NCBI GenBank assembly: GCA_021613375.1
Contig: CM038710.1
Coordinates: 24,231,667 to 24,295,666 of the forward strand
From: Megaleporinus macrocephalus
Taxonomy: Eukaryota; Chordata; Actinopteri; Characiformes; Anostomidae
Length of the DNA: 64,000 nt
Direction of reading: 5' to 3'
Shown here: positions 1 to 12,907 of the stretch, one piece after another
Layout: each line of letters starts with the position of its first letter
Numbering within the stretch: the stretch's first letter is position 1
Made by a program: the position numbers and the translations under genes
Notes under the pieces: model-generated
Told to the model about the DNA's origin: nothing
Seen by the model: the letters and a program-made list of their open reading frames with translations, nothing else
The model's database searches: none

Positions 1-3000
1 CCAAAGTGAGCAGACATTGCGTGCCAAATCACAGGCATTTCCGTCAGTATGATGAGTAATAAGAAATGACTGGAAGCAACATACTTCCAAAATGAACACC
101 ACGCCATTAACTGAACTAACAAAGTTCCACGTTATTTCTGCCCTACTTTAAATGGGCTGATACCAGTTCCAGTCCTGTTGTGTCATGAACCAAGCAGGTT
201 TGGACAAACCTCTCTAGAAATGTTGGAATTTGACAGAAGAGTTTTTACTGGAACAGACATGTTTTTTCTGCTAGTTTTATCCACTCACGGAGGGTATGGA
301 ATAGAAGTTAGGCACTAATCCTATAAAGGTCTCCTGATAAGAACACTGGAAGCACTAAAAGAAGTGACTTTTGTTCAATCTGATTCACTAGATTCTTAAA
401 TTGTCTTAATAACATATAAAAACAATTTTTCTAAGTAACTGAAATTTGGGATGAGGATCTCCTTCCATCTAACACTCTATAAATTCCTCTCTGTACCTTC
501 CATGTCCCATGATGAAAACCTGTTTTCACAATTCCCATCACCATCACTCCATCCCCTCCCTGTTCTTCTGTCCTGCGTCAGTCACTGTTTAGATAAAGGG
601 GGGTCTGGCATTCTAGCTCTAGGCAGACACCGCCCAGAAACAGCGTAGGTTCTTAGAGATCTCTCTCCTCTGTCAATCAGTCTTCTCTCATACTACTTCC
701 ACTATACGATGAGCACATGGTCTGAACTTAATTTCTGAGTTTAATGTCATAAACTGAAAAGAACTGGTTTGTCAGTTCAAGCTTAAACATGACTTGATGT
801 GATAATAATAGCTTAATTCATTAACTCATATACAAATGAAGCAACATAGAGTGAGACAAAAAGGTTTATGAGCACAGTCAATATTTTACATCAGTTTAAA
901 ACATAACATTCGCTCTACGTTCTCCACTGTACCACCCATATATTAACAGTAAGCAGCAAAAACAGGGCAATTTGAACTGGCTCATTTGTATTGAGGTTAT
1001 GAGGAGTGCTTCAGCTAAGAGTGCTTTAGGAATAAGGCACACTACATGGCAGCCAATCAGAACAAACGTCATTTACATAAATCAGACATATGAACACCTT
1101 GCTTATTTCTAGAAATAAAGAAAGGTTAGAAATGGTGTAATAAAAAAAAAGAATCAAAACGGCTTTTAGTGCATAAACCCACATAAACAGGTGCACCTCA
1201 GGAGAAACTAGTACAGTGTAAAAAAAATGTGGGATGCGAACCTTTTAAACATAAAGGTGTCAAATTTGATTCCCTGAAGAATCGAGAAGCAAATATTTTT
1301 TGGGAATGAGACAATGAGGCAGGTGTGAGGAAATGTTTAATGTATCTAACACATGCCGTGATTCTATAACAGTTCAAAACCTTTACTAAGAACTCTACAT
1401 TCAAACAAGGAGCCGGTATGGAACTAATTAGTTACTGGGAGATGAACACACTACTCATACAGAAGGTTTCAGAGATTTAATCTCATTTATAGACCTTAGA
1501 GTAGACATTCAAACTGGCACTTCATTGCACCCCTTTTCAGTAATTTGTGCAGATGAGTCTTTATTAATTTAAGAGATATGAGGCCAAAACCCCCCTTGAA
1601 ATTAAATTAAATTAAATGGAACACATCAAATTCACAGTCTGTCATACACGTTTAGCATCTGTATGCTTAGCGAGTCATGCATCCCTTGTGGGCAAACGTT
1701 TCTGACGGCTCTGTATTGATATATCATTGCCTATTGAAGTGTTTGAACCTGTGTCATAATGGAAAGTCAGCTGTGTCAGGGTGTTCTGCCGTTATGGCAC
1801 ATGTCAGATTGTCTAGGACACGACAGTGACACAAACGACAAAACAGAATAATAACAACATATTAACTGAAGTCACATTAAACATGGAGGAAAAGGTCCTA
1901 CATCATCCAAAAACAATTCATATGAAGTAAGTCTCAGATATTTTTTGCATCAGGCTTTTTACGTCGTTTTTGCTCTCGTTCTCACCTTACATGTCCACGA
2001 ATGACTGGAGGACATTAGTCCAAATTAATGCTTATGCTGTTTTGAATGCCGAGTAGGCATTTCCGTTGTTTTCTTTGAGGCCGTGTGTTGTGCGGATGAA
2101 TAAGATATTTCTGATTCTGAATGTGCAACCTTTTATCCTCCCTCCACCTTTCACAGTCCTCTCCACAGGCATTAACCCTTCCACTGCCACATCCTATTCT
2201 GTTTCACTATACTGTTCCGTTTCAGTTGGATAACGAGAGCATTTTCTCCCTCTAAACACATTTTTGACAATGGCTATATCAATGTTGTAAAAAGATGTTA
2301 AATCCTATGCACATATAATATTAGAACTTTCTTTTGTTTTGTCAAAAATCAGTAATCCTAATTAGTTTAATTTAAACAAACACATTCCATTAACACATTC
2401 CAAAATAAACTAAAATTATTAACAGAATGTGAAGAAAGAACAGTTGTGATGCTACGTCAAAGATGTCTATGTGTTGTTTTGCAGATATTTACTGAAGTTT
2501 GCTAACCCTGGCCCATCCTGTCTCATAATACCGACTCAGACCTCAAGAGATGATAGTGAGTCACTGTAGCGTTGAGTTGAGGCAGTCCAACATGCGAGGA
2601 TGAAGAAGTTGCACTGCTCCAATGATGTATTCTAACCTCTTGTCAATCACTTAAGGACAGGTAGCCAATGAAAGGAAGAGTAAATGTAACCATGTCTGAA
2701 GCTTTTAGCAATCGACCATTATAACCACCACCACTGTCCTCTCTCAACAAGAATCCATGATCGCTAGCAAACAAAATGAGCGATTCAAATAGAAACAATG
2801 CAAGTGTTAAAATTAGAGTGGTTTTCCACCACTGGAGATGCTCTGAGTGGGTGATCTTGCTAGACTGGTAAGAACTGAAGAGGGTCGAGAAATGACTGTG
2901 CGTTTTCTGGTGATATGTTGTCTTCTGTTAGTTCGAATTATTGAACAGGTTTTGAACAGGGATTATTTAATACATTGCTTAATTACTGACGAGTAAAGGA

Positions 3001-3258
3001 AAAATTCACTTTTTATGAAACATTTAATTAGAAAAATAGTTCGTACTCAGAGAGCATACAGGCTGAAGGAAATTTAAACCTTTAGATATTCCGATTATTC
3101 ATTTCTAATAATAGAACTTGTATAGAGATATTAATGTAAGAGTTTTGGTTTTGAACCACCTCTATTGTTCCATTGTTCTTGGATACAATGTAAAGGACAT
3201 GGTTATATAAGAATAAAAGAATAAGAGAAAAAATGGACTCACAAGGTTTGTATCACAT
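1..3258. other. Intergenic, no gene recognised
   Basis: I see no exon with convincing splice signals or a recognisable protein here. The open frames are short and of low complexity. The stretch is AT-rich, with scattered homopolymers. It could include distal regulatory DNA of the vasotocin gene or the 3' end of a gene lying to the left, but nothing in the sequence decides this. Confidence 0.5.
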
Positions 3259-3780
3259 ACAGTACTATGCAAAAGACAGAGATCACCCTTCATTCATTAA
3301 TTTTTTTTCTAATGTAAATAGCCATTATGTACGATTCAGTTTTTTTTCAGTATAAGTGTAAAAACACACAGTCTGTCTCCTTCTGATTATCAATCCCAAC
3401 TTCAGTTTAGAATTAATCAGCCCATAGAACCTTACTTCACATCACAGACACCCAGTTTTTATTTTTGCAGTGCAAATGTTGCCTTTTGTGTTCATTTACT
3501 CAGTAATAGCAGAGTGTTGAGTTGACTTCTCGCAGTGGCAGGGTGGACAAAAACACCTGTGAATGTTTTTAGCTCTAAAGTAAAAGTAGAGCTTGACTTT
3601 CTGTTCTCTCTTTAAGATAAAAGCTTTTAGTATGGTTTAACAGAAGGGAAGTTTTGGTGATCTTTCAGGTCTTGCATGCTTGTTAAGAGTCCTATGTCTT
3701 CTATACCATGTCCTTTTAAATTACTTTGATGTGGTAAGTGAATAAATAAAGACTGCTCTATGATCTTTGCACAGTATTGT
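3259..3780. mobile_element. Non-autonomous DNA-transposon-like element with ~19-bp imperfect terminal inverted repeats
   Basis: The left end reads ACAGTACTATGCAAAAGAC. The reverse complement of the right end reads ACAATACTGTGCAAAGATC, so most positions agree. The roughly 520 bp between them has no long open frame. This looks like a small non-autonomous DNA transposon (MITE type). The family name is not known to me, and I could not identify a clear target-site duplication. Confidence 0.5.
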
Positions 3781-4079
3781 CTGTGACGTGAACAGCATGT
3801 TTCTATATATTGGGTTTTTGTGAAAACCTGAAGGGGCCTGTTCTGCTGTTAGCACTGTGGGTAATTATTTTCATTCTCTATTATTTTCTTTCCACTGTTG
3901 TACTGAAAGCAACACAAGAAACTGAAAAGAACAACATGTTTTCAGCCCTATAAGCCCTCAAGGTTAATCCACTCCTCCTGCTCTTCTTCAGTTTCTCTTT
4001 CTTTTCAGTTTCACAAAGAACTGGACAATGGACATGAAGTGACCTTGAGGAGTGGAAGAAATGTATTTATGTTGTAAAT

Positions 4080-4080
<1 letters not shown>

Positions 4081-4133
<53 letters not shown>
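4081..4133. repeat. (ATT)n microsatellite
   Basis: This is an uninterrupted TAT/ATT trinucleotide run of about 53 bp, roughly 200 bp upstream of the vasotocin TATA box. Confidence 0.95.
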
Positions 4134-4134
<1 letters not shown>

Positions 4135-4296
4135 GTGCATAGCCGGACACTTTCTGAGAAAATTAAGTAAAAGCTATAAATTGTCCTTAAATAGCCATCA
4201 GTCATAATAGAGTAGCCCTCGGGTCAGTGCTGAGCGACAGATTAGCAGATGCCATTTCTAGAGAGTCCCAGGTGGGAGGAGATGCATGAAATCTTC

Positions 4297-4344
4297 TGAC
4301 GTGTGAGTTAACACTAATGTGAAGAACAGATCAGCGTATAAAAA
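4297..4344 (+). promoter_or_regulatory. avp core promoter (CRE-like half site and TATA box)
   Basis: A TATAAAAA box lies at 4337-4344, 66 bp before the vasotocin start codon, which is a normal distance for a short 5' UTR. A TGACGT half cAMP-response element lies at 4297-4302. Mammalian vasopressin promoters also use a TATA box and CRE-like elements. The specific use of these sites in fish is inference. Confidence 0.6.
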
Positions 4345-4409
4345 GAGAGGCTACTGGACACAGCTCGGTGTGAAACGGCCACAGGTGCGCTGACCACTCG
4401 GAAGTGGCC

Positions 4410-6598
4410 ATGTCTGATTCTTCGCTCGCAGTGTGTCTCCTCTGTCTCCTGGCGCTGTCTGTGCTCTCCTCAGCCTGTTACATCCAAAACTGCCCGCGGG
4501 GAGGAAAACGCTCCTTTCCAGACATCAGACAGGTGAGTGACTGTCCAGCTCCAGTGTTTTAGTCTGGCTAAACCGCACATTCTCCTTGCACAACCTGTTC
4601 AGATCAATGAGATAGAAATTAGTTTAAGATTATATCAGTATCAAATAAGATTTTATATTTTATTGTATTATATTTACAGTCATTATTGTAACATTATATC
4701 ACTATATTTATAATGTTATATTGATATTGTGTTATTATATTTATAATATTATTGTGTGTTCTTTTAAGTCGGTATGTTGCTGTGCAATATGTATTTATTA
4801 GTAGTGGTTTTATTTATATTTATTGGCAAATATTACAAATAACAGGCACATCATGAGCCAAAACACCCACAAAGGTGTTCCTAATATGAAGGAATGAGAC
4901 ATGAAAAGTTTTTCCTGTATTTGTTTTATTTATTTTGCACAAGTGAAGAACAAAATAAGTCAAATGTTTCAGTCAACAGACATCAGTGGCACTTTTCAGT
5001 ACATCCAAACATACATATAAATATTGTATATTATAACATTTAGATTTTTATACAGCATGAAATTTGTTATACATTAATAATTAAAGTGTTTCACCCTGTT
5101 CTTCAATGATCAGGACCCCCAAATGACTAGCACAGAGCAGAGAGTGTTTGGGTGGTGGACCGTTCTCAGCATTGCAGTGACACTGAAATGGTGGTGGTGT
5201 GTTAGTGTATGTTGTGCTGGTACAAGTGGATCAAACAGCAGTGCTGCTGGAGTTTTTAAACACTGTGTCCACTCACTGTCCACTATATTAGACACGATTA
5301 CCTTACTGATCCATCGTGTAGATGTAAAGTCAGAGATGATAACTTCTCTCACTGCACAGTTTGTGCTGGTCATTGCCTAGTTCTGTATCAGTGGTCACAG
5401 AACGCTGCCTACAGGACACTGTTGGCTGGATGTTGATGGTTAGTGGACTATTCTCAGTCCAGCAGTGACACTAAGGTGTTTAAAACTCCAGCAGCACTGC
5501 TGTGACTGATCCACTCATGTTAAAAAACAGCTAAAAACAGCCTCCCTAATAGTACCTGCTCTGTGGTGGTCCTGCGGGTAAAAGGGGATATACAATGTAT
5601 GCAGCTTATCAGATGGACTACAGTCTGTAATTGTTGAACCACAAAGTGATGAAATGGATGACGTGTACAGATACGAAGAGGTGGTTTTAATGTTATGGGT
5701 GATCTGTGTAAATGACAATAACAGTAGCTAATCATGGGACCCCTTAGCTGACAAAGGGGTCTTAACTGGGAGGAGTTAAGCGACAAGTTTAGCTGATCAA
5801 GCTATATTACATTATATTTAGTAGAAAAGTGAATTATTGGAAAACTACATCATGCTGGGGATAAATTTATACTAGTTCAGCTGATATATTTACAGAAAGA
5901 GAGAAAATGATATATTGTATCATATCAGCCCCTTTAGGACAAAACAGTTATGAATAAATAGAACAACAGACTCACTTATATGCTATGCAACATCTTTCTG
6001 CTGCAGTGTATGGCGTGTGGTCCTGGAGACAGGGGCCGCTGCTTTGGCCCCAGTATTTGCTGCGCTGCAGAACTGGGCTGCTATGTTGGCTCTCCAGAGG
6101 CAGCGGGCTGTGTGGAGGAGAACTACCTGCCCAGCCCGTGCGAGAGTGGAGGAAGAGCTTGCGGATCTGAGGGGGGACGTTGTGCTGCACCGGGAATCTG
6201 CTGCAACTCAGGTCAGGTTTACCCCATCCTAAAAACACAAAGGTACCACAAGAAGACCATACAGTTTTGGTTTGCTAGCGCTTGTTGCACTGGCATGAGC
6301 AGATGTAGGCAGAATGCTTCAGATTACAGTTCTGTACTGTTCTGATATGGCACATGGTGAAAAATAATTTTGTAACTTTCAATTCATGCATTTTTTAATT
6401 TTTAAAAAAACTTTAAAGGGAACAAATTTTTTTTTTCATTTTAGTGCAGTTTCTATGTATTTTTGCTTTATTATAAAATCTAGCAAATAAACAGTAATTA
6501 TGCCTAAAATGTGCAGATGTGTGTTCACTACAGAGCTTGTGCAATTTTTACTTGAAAATCATCAACAAAGTTATATATAAGTTTATATATAACTTATA

Positions 6599-6679
<81 letters not shown>

Positions 6680-7127
6680 CACACACAATTAGGTCTTTTA
6701 TATATCTATTCTTATATATATATCTGTTCTTATGTTCTTACATAATAATCTATTATATCCCAAACATAGGTGTGAGCGTATTGGGCACAGCAATGCTGCA
6801 TACATAGAGTACTTGTATATATGTAGGCTAATTGTTTCTCATAATGAACATCATCAGTAGGACACAATACTGTACCAGTTCTACTTACCAAGGTATCTGA
6901 AGGTCTGAAGGTGTACATATTACAGATTTGGACAGATCTGACCAGACTTTTACATATTTTCCCGTTTCACTTCTTGTGCAGAGAGCTGTGTTCTGGATCC
7001 AGACTGTTCAGAAGTCAGCAGGTATCAGCGTCCTGCGGAGGAGAGCACCGGACTGAGTAGCACCTCAACAGGGGACATGCTGTTACGTCTCCTCCACCTG
7101 GCCACCAGAGGACAGAGACAGTTTTGA
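4410..7127 (+). CDS. avp: Arginine vasotocin-neurophysin precursor
   Basis: Secreted prohormone of hypothalamic neurosecretory cells. It yields vasotocin (the non-mammalian vasopressin) and its carrier neurophysin. Exons are 4410-4532, 6007-6211 and 6982-7127; the joined frame encodes 157 residues. Residues 1-22 form a signal peptide. CYIQNCPRG at 23-31 is vasotocin; isotocin would read CYISNCPIG. GKR at 32-34 supplies the amidation glycine and the dibasic cleavage site. The neurophysin part has the full set of 14 cysteines, spread over exons 2 and 3. The tail has the leucine-rich LLRLLHLA stretch of the copeptin-like region, with no N-glycosylation site. The three-exon layout is the family standard. 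Intron 1 holds a repeat and intron 2 a long (AT)n tract. The identity is very secure. Confidence 0.97.
5105..5715. mobile_element. Interspersed repeat in avp intron 1 with internal inverted repeats
   Basis: This sequence is related to 56393-56835 and, in part, to 42598-42690. Shared words include TGTTAGTGTATGTTGTGCTG, GTGGATCA and CAGCAGTGCTGC. The two halves are roughly complementary: the left arm has the 'cagtgctgctggagttttta' motif and the right arm has its reverse complement. Open frames of 85-88 codons here are chance products. It looks like a palindromic non-autonomous element. Confidence 0.65.
6601..6674. repeat. (AT)n microsatellite
   Basis: A pure AT dinucleotide run in avp intron 2, preceded by shorter TATA-rich imperfect tracts. 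Confidence 0.95.
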
Positions 7128-7317
7128 AAATCCAGATGTCGCTGTTTGTTTACTTGCCCTCTAGCCCTCTACCCTAAGATCCCACCCTCTCTCAAAAAAG
7201 AAAGATTGAAAGTAACATACAGCCTCTTTCTAAATGTTCAGGTCTGTATTACTGTACCACTTCACCGTTAGTTACCTGCACACTCCCTCACAGGATCCAG
7301 TGTGTAAATATGCAGTA

Positions 7318-7323
7318 AATAAA
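7318..7323 (+). terminator. avp polyadenylation signal AATAAA
   Basis: A canonical AATAAA about 190 bp after the vasotocin stop codon. It is followed by a T-rich stretch, consistent with a short 3' UTR. Confidence 0.7.
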
Positions 7324-8347
7324 GCTTTTCTTGCACTACATCATGTCTTCTGAAACCTAAAAGGAAGAATGACATTGAGTAAGTGTGCAACTTCCCATCT
7401 GCCCCTTTCTCTGGTACTTTCATTTCTATAGCTGATTTGTTTTCTTTGCCTGTTTGGCTTGTGGTGCTTTCTCACTTAATCTTACTCAACATTTATTGTT
7501 CCAAGAACAAGATTAACTACTGCTGCCACTGAATCACTGTCATGCAAGACTTCTTCTCAGGCAATTATATCTGTCACTGAGTTAATACAGACTCCTGTAT
7601 ACTGATGCTCTAACAAAATCCTCTATGCTCCCTGTTGTCTTTGCCAGTTCCTGTGAAACAGGTTTAACTCCTTTTGATTTCCTTTGTGGTTTATAAGCTT
7701 GCAAACAGACAGTATTTATCTTGTGTTAGAGACTTCCCACATCTGAACTGCAAGAGCTTTCATACAGTTCAGTCTTTTAAACAGTACTAGAGCGAGAGGA
7801 ATGTAGTTTTTCTTACACATTCACTCATGCATGTCACAATTTCCACATTATGAAATATTCTCAACAGCTAAGAATCATCATGAAAAAACAACATTTATCA
7901 TACTTAGTGGTGTTGAAAAGAATGTGAAGCAGACTAGAGGGAGTGGAGTTTATCAGTCTCAGTTCTCCACAGTCTTTACATGATGTCCCTATTAATTCTC
8001 TAATGATTCGTAAGTATATTACTATTATTATTATTATTATTATAGCAAATCAGATGTTATCCAGCCTTTATGAAGGTGCTTTATAAATGCATTTGGATCT
8101 ACTTCAAATTTCAAAGCAGGACCTCAGGACAAGCCTGATGTCATGGAGTTAGGTAGTGGAGCATTGCCACACCACCCAGTCATTGTGCCCTAAGCAATGC
8201 AAATACCTCCTGATGACATGTTGGCTTCCTAATCCAGCTGCTCACTCGCCACAGCAATGCCAATGCTAGTTCCTCTCCTCTGTTGTCTTCGGTTTAAAAA
8301 CTGAATAACTATTCAGTCTTTTCACCAGACTCTTGGGAACACTGTAG
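7324..8347. other. Intergenic between avp and chemokine, no gene seen
   Basis: No exon or known motif could be supported here. A short (ATT)n run lies near 8020-8042. The right end of this gap borders repeated DNA. Confidence 0.5.
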
Positions 8348-8490
8348 CATAGTTACAGTTGCTAGGCTATGAAGGACCAATTGGGTGAACTCATTTTAAA
8401 CAGCGCCACCCTGAGGCAGACCAGTGCTGCGTCACTAGATATTTACAGACCCCAAAGACAGAAGTTTGTAGATTGTGGGTGAAGCAGATA
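8348..8490. repeat. Interspersed repeat, copy 1 (partner near 25.3 kb)
   Basis: The segment starting CATAGTTACAGTTGCTA and carrying GCTATGAAGGAC, AGTGCTGC and TTGTGGGTGAA recurs in the same orientation at 25330-25470, with moderate divergence. The family is not known to me. Confidence 0.65.
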
Positions 8491-8644
8491 AAGAATGACA
8501 TCACAATACGTTTCTTTTTAGGGACCTCCAGATTTTTTGATTTTGTGACTTGAGCATAAGTAGGAGATCTGGACCGCCAGGACCCAATTAGGGAGTCTTG
8601 ATACCCCCTGTATTTTGTACCTTGCTGCTAGGCCCAGTTATTTG

Positions 8645-8970
8645 TGAAAATGCATATCATCGCTGTCCGATATAAAAACATGTATCTTCAGTTTTCTACA
8701 TCACTTGAACACATCAATTGTTGTTCACATCGTGTTTTATGATGAATGGACCAATAGAAGTGCTCCAAAATAGCTTGGAAAAAATTCTGGTTCCATTGAC
8801 TTACATTGAAAGTAAAGTATGTTTTTGCTCTCTCCTGTAACGTTGCAATTTTGGACATACTTGTTTTTCATTGGACAGCGACGATATGTAATGACAGGCT
8901 CCTCTAAGTCCATCTCCCAGTTCCTGCTTATGATGTTGGATGTTCTGAGTATGACAGTGTTCAAGTGGAG
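8645..8970 (-). repeat. Interspersed repeat family, inverted copy
   Basis: This is an inverted copy of the sequence at 10855-11060 and 14815-15010. All three share a block around AATGGACCAATA, CCAAAATAGCTTGGAAAAA and CATTGACTTACATTGAAAGTA. The three similar open frames are shadows of this repeat. A fourth fragment lies near 19970-20010. Confidence 0.7.
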
Positions 8971-9826
8971 ACATTAAAAAAAAGGTTTTAGCTCAAAGTG
9001 TGGTGCTGAATAACTAGTTTGCCTGTTTCTCACTAATAATTACAGCGCTATGGTGGTGCTTGTGTGTGTGTGTCAATACAATACACAATACAATACAATA
9101 TTACTCACACACAACATCAAGGCTGAAAAAGTTAAATTGAACTTGTCTGGTATAAAAGACTACAATCACTAAAACAGTGGGCTTTGAATGTATAACATTA
9201 AGTACTTGCTGCATTTGCTGTATGTTGTGGGAGGATATATCTTAAAATAAACATTTGGTGGTTTGCAGTTAAGTGTGGTTTTTCTGTTGATTCTCTGTGG
9301 GGCGGTTTCAGACAGATGTTTTTTTATCTGACTTTGTTTTTCTTAACCTTTTTTTGTGGCACATGTGCCTCGTCCACCCAAACACCCTCCTACGCCCCCT
9401 GATGGGTTTTGGATGCCTTCATCGTTTAGTGAACATGCTATATAGTACAAATAATTATAATAATCATAAAAACATTTTAAAAAATTATACATTTGCTCCA
9501 ACTACATTTACACCTACATTAACGTGGCATACAAATCATTCTCTTTCCAGTCACTCCTAAGCAAACTTTTTGAGAGCCACTTTCACTTTTATTTGAAAAA
9601 CGTGGAGTGAGAAGCTCTTTTTTGATTTTCAATCAACCTTTACACACCTATTTAAATACGCAACTGAGGGGAAGCTTTGCCACTGTTTAACAGCCATATG
9701 AGTTATTATTTGTCCGCAGGCTTTTAGCACAAACACGCAAGCTGGAGGATGAATGCTGGGCGGTACCAGGTGTGAACAGGTTATAACAGTGTGCGTTCTC
9801 TGCTCACTTTCACTCTTCTTCTTATC

Positions 9827-11972
9827 ATGGAGCTCAAAGGTACAGCCTTGCTGCTTCTTCTCGTGTGCGTCATCATCATCTCCACCACTGAGGGTAAGAT
9901 GATAGGAGCAGAAAAACATACTGATTATACTTGTGCCAGTTTTTTAATGTTATTTATTTTTAACTCAGTAATGTATTGCTAAAAGACTAGTACAACATTT
10001 GTTCTGCTCGCTGAGCATTTCTTCTTCCGAACAAGAAGAAATGCACAGTTGTTATTTGCTTTTAATGCGTACACAACTGAATTATCCTAAAATCTAGGAT
10101 CACTAGTGAAAATGTTCCCTTCTTTTTTCTAATTCGATACAAAATTTCAAATAATATTATCAACATTTATCATCAACTTTTGCTTTAATCACACTTAAGC
10201 TCACATGAACTCCACAGGTTTGTGAGTCATGTGAACATGTGTTTCAATGAAAAGGATATATGACTACAAAGGATCTATGATTACAAAGGGCTTAAAAAGG
10301 ATTTTGCTTTTATCATTTAATAGTGAAGAAGAAATAGAATCTGGATTTTTTTTCAGTATATGTGTAACCTTTGTCTGTTTGCTAAATTTAACATAAAAAA
10401 AACCCAATAAAACTTTATACAAAAAGTGCCATAAATTTTACAATTATGTTTCATTCTGAATATAAATAGTTAAATAGCATGTTAACATATATTCACTTCA
10501 ACGAACATAGTACAGTAGCACTCTATATACACGCTTTTACAGTGCACTCACACAAATATGCCGTCCTGTGTTCCTCTGCCAGCTAATGTTATGTACATTT
10601 TTTAAGTGCACTTTTTCACATTTGGTCAGTATACACCTCCACTCCATCTCTACAGCCCTGCACAGCAGACTAAGTGTACTTTACCTCAGTGGTTAATGAG
10701 CACAGCGCTGGTATAGGTAAAAGGGAACGTGTGCTCAAATGAACTGGTCTGTGCGACTGTTGAATGATGGATATATGTTTTAACATGTATTGCCTAAAGG
10801 CACCGCACCGTACCTGATCATTTGACTCACGTTGCAATTGACTCACTGTTCATTAAATATCTTCACTGTACAATTAAAAACAAGTATCTTCAAAATGGCA
10901 ACCTTACAGAAGAAGCCAAAAACAGTATTTACTTTTAATGTAAGTCAATGGAACCAGAACTTTTTCCAAGGTATTTTAGAGCATTTCTATTGGTCCATTC
11001 ATCATGAAATTTTTACACAATTTAAACGGCAGCTGTCGTGTTCAAATTATGTATTGGCTCCATTTCATCTAGCGTTTCTTCTGAAATAAAGGTTTGTAAT
11101 AGGGAGATGGTCCATCATTTGCAGCAGGCTCTGCAGTAGATGTTGGAACATTGGCATGAGGATTTGATTGCATTTGATCACAAGAGCATTAGTGAGGTTA
11201 GGTACTGTTGTTGAATGTTGGTTCTAGCTCACAAATGCTGCTCAGACCCCCAAAAAGCTATTGAATATAACACCGTCACTCCAGAGAATGCAGTTCCACT
11301 GCCTCATAATCCGCAGCTAGGGTTAAACTTCTACCAACACATGGCCTCGTGACCTACGGCTCATGTGCGGCTCCTCCACAGCGTCCTATTCTATCCTCAG
11401 TGTTTTTTGTGTAGCTAATACAAGCTGTGTGGGCACAATCGAACACCTGTGTCAGTAACGGTTGCACCTTAAAGCAGCTGAATTCACAAGCTGAATGGTT
11501 TGTCTAAATTCTTGGACACAACTCTCTACAAAATCCTTAAAGGACTTTTCCTTTTTATGTTGTTAACCTGTAAATAATATTGTGCTGCATTGTTTTCTAA
11601 CAGGACATATCCCAAAATGCTGTGTGGAACTTGAAGACAACATTTCCTGCCAGACTTTACGCAGAGTTAATAATTATAACATGCAGAAAAAATCTGGCTC
11701 CTGTGACACTGTGGCCTTGTTGTGAGTGCATTAACCATTTCTCACCAGCTTGCAAAACCTACATTGCTTTCTTTTCTGGTTTGTTTGTTTGTTTGTTGCA
11801 TCTTTTAGAATTATACTGAAGTTTCCTCCTCCCTCCTCTTTTCAGACTGCATATAAAAAACAAGAAATTCTGTGCAGATCCCAAGTATTCTGAAGTCTTG
11901 AAAATTCCCAAGAAGAAAAGTCGCAAGTGGATCCGGGACTGCAAAAGAGTTCTGAAAAAAATTAACAAATGA
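9827..11972 (+). CDS. CC chemokine, CCL27/CCL28-like
   Basis: Small secreted chemoattractant that should act through a G-protein-coupled chemokine receptor. Exons are 9827-9893, 11604-11721 and 11846-11972, giving 103 residues. This is the classic three-exon chemokine layout: the first exon codes the signal peptide and the second the CC motif. MELKGTALLLLLVCV starts a hydrophobic signal peptide of about 22 residues. The mature chain begins near GHIPKCCVEL, with adjacent cysteines, then cysteines in SGSCD and KKFCADPK. Two more cysteines (ISCQ and RDCK) give six in all. The tail is strongly basic. The CDTVALLLHIKNKKFC stretch resembles the CCL27/28 group, but orthology is not certain. The start is the ATG at 9827; the frame upstream has no other ATG. 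Confidence 0.85.
10855..11060 (+). repeat. Interspersed repeat family, copy in chemokine intron 1
   Basis: This matches 14815-15010 in the same orientation and 8645-8970 in inverted orientation. Shared words include AATGGCAAC, TTTCAATGTAAGT-like and TATTGGTCCA. Confidence 0.7.
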
Positions 11973-12101
11973 CACGCTTTCATATCTGAACAATGATTCA
12001 GCAGCAGCATGTATTTTCTTTTTTTATGTGATATGCATTATATGCTGTGTTTTGTACTGGACACCTTTTTCCTTTGCAGTTCTGCTTGTTTCCTGACCTT
12101 T

Positions 12102-12107
12102 AATAAA
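12102..12107 (+). terminator. Chemokine polyadenylation signal
   Basis: AATAAA about 130 bp after the chemokine stop codon, in a short 3' UTR. Confidence 0.65.
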
Positions 12108-12481
12108 AAAAATGAATGTGATTTTTATTGTTTGTCTTTGATTGAATAAGTTATTGGCTTCTATTGTCAGTCATTAATTGCCATTAAGCATCTAACGCAT
12201 AGCTTTAAAGATTACATATATATAATTAAATGTTTTAAACTAACAAGATTACAAAAATAAAATAAATGTCTGCCAAAATATGCATATTGCAATAACTGGA
12301 CAAGTAATGACTCGTCACGTTCAGTGAGCAGCCCTATCAGAAATGGCTGCTGTGTGAATGTAGGATTAAATGTTTAGACTAAGGAGAACTTTACAATAGA
12401 ATTTCACATATTTCTATATCTGCATAATTCAATTGCTGAGATATAAACAAAGTCAGAGTGGTTTGATGTGAAATAATGATG

Positions 12482-12536
12482 GTGATAGAAACCAAAAGTC
12501 AAAATGTCTACATGCAAATATAGCTATTTCATTTAC
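12482..12536. repeat. Short repeat shared with 18609-18664
   Basis: The word TGATAGAAACCAA, followed by GTCTACATGCAAATATAGCT, recurs with small changes in slc35d2 intron 5. Both copies are in the same orientation. Confidence 0.55.
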
Positions 12537-12907
12537 TTTTATTATACATTTTATTTGGGCACTATTCACCATGAATGAAAAAAATAATAATAAATAATAA
12601 TAAATAATAATAAAAACTATTGTAAGACAATTTCTCGGGCATCAAGCACTGTATTCAGAGTAATTTTGTGTCATTGCTTTCTGTAAAACAGCATTTCAGA
12701 AATTTGTGAACAGTACTCACTGGGTAGATTTATCTAGAAATAAACTTTTCACATCAGACTCTGACTGACTTTATTGGCTATTAGACTATGCTATAAAACT
12801 ATGCTAAGACTATTATAAGGTTTACTAATGGGTTATGGGTTGGATGTTTACTGATCTCACTTTAACTTCTCCATCTGTCCGCATTACACCTGTTAGCTTT
12901 AACACAC

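Noticed and set aside
5110..5786. Several open frames of 67-88 codons in avp intron 1
   Set aside because: They lie in an interspersed repeat found again at 56.4 kb, and mirror frames occur on both strands because the repeat is palindromic.
9791..9826. N-terminal extension of the chemokine frame upstream of 9827
   Set aside because: The extension begins at GTG, not ATG. The ATG at 9827 gives a normal signal peptide.
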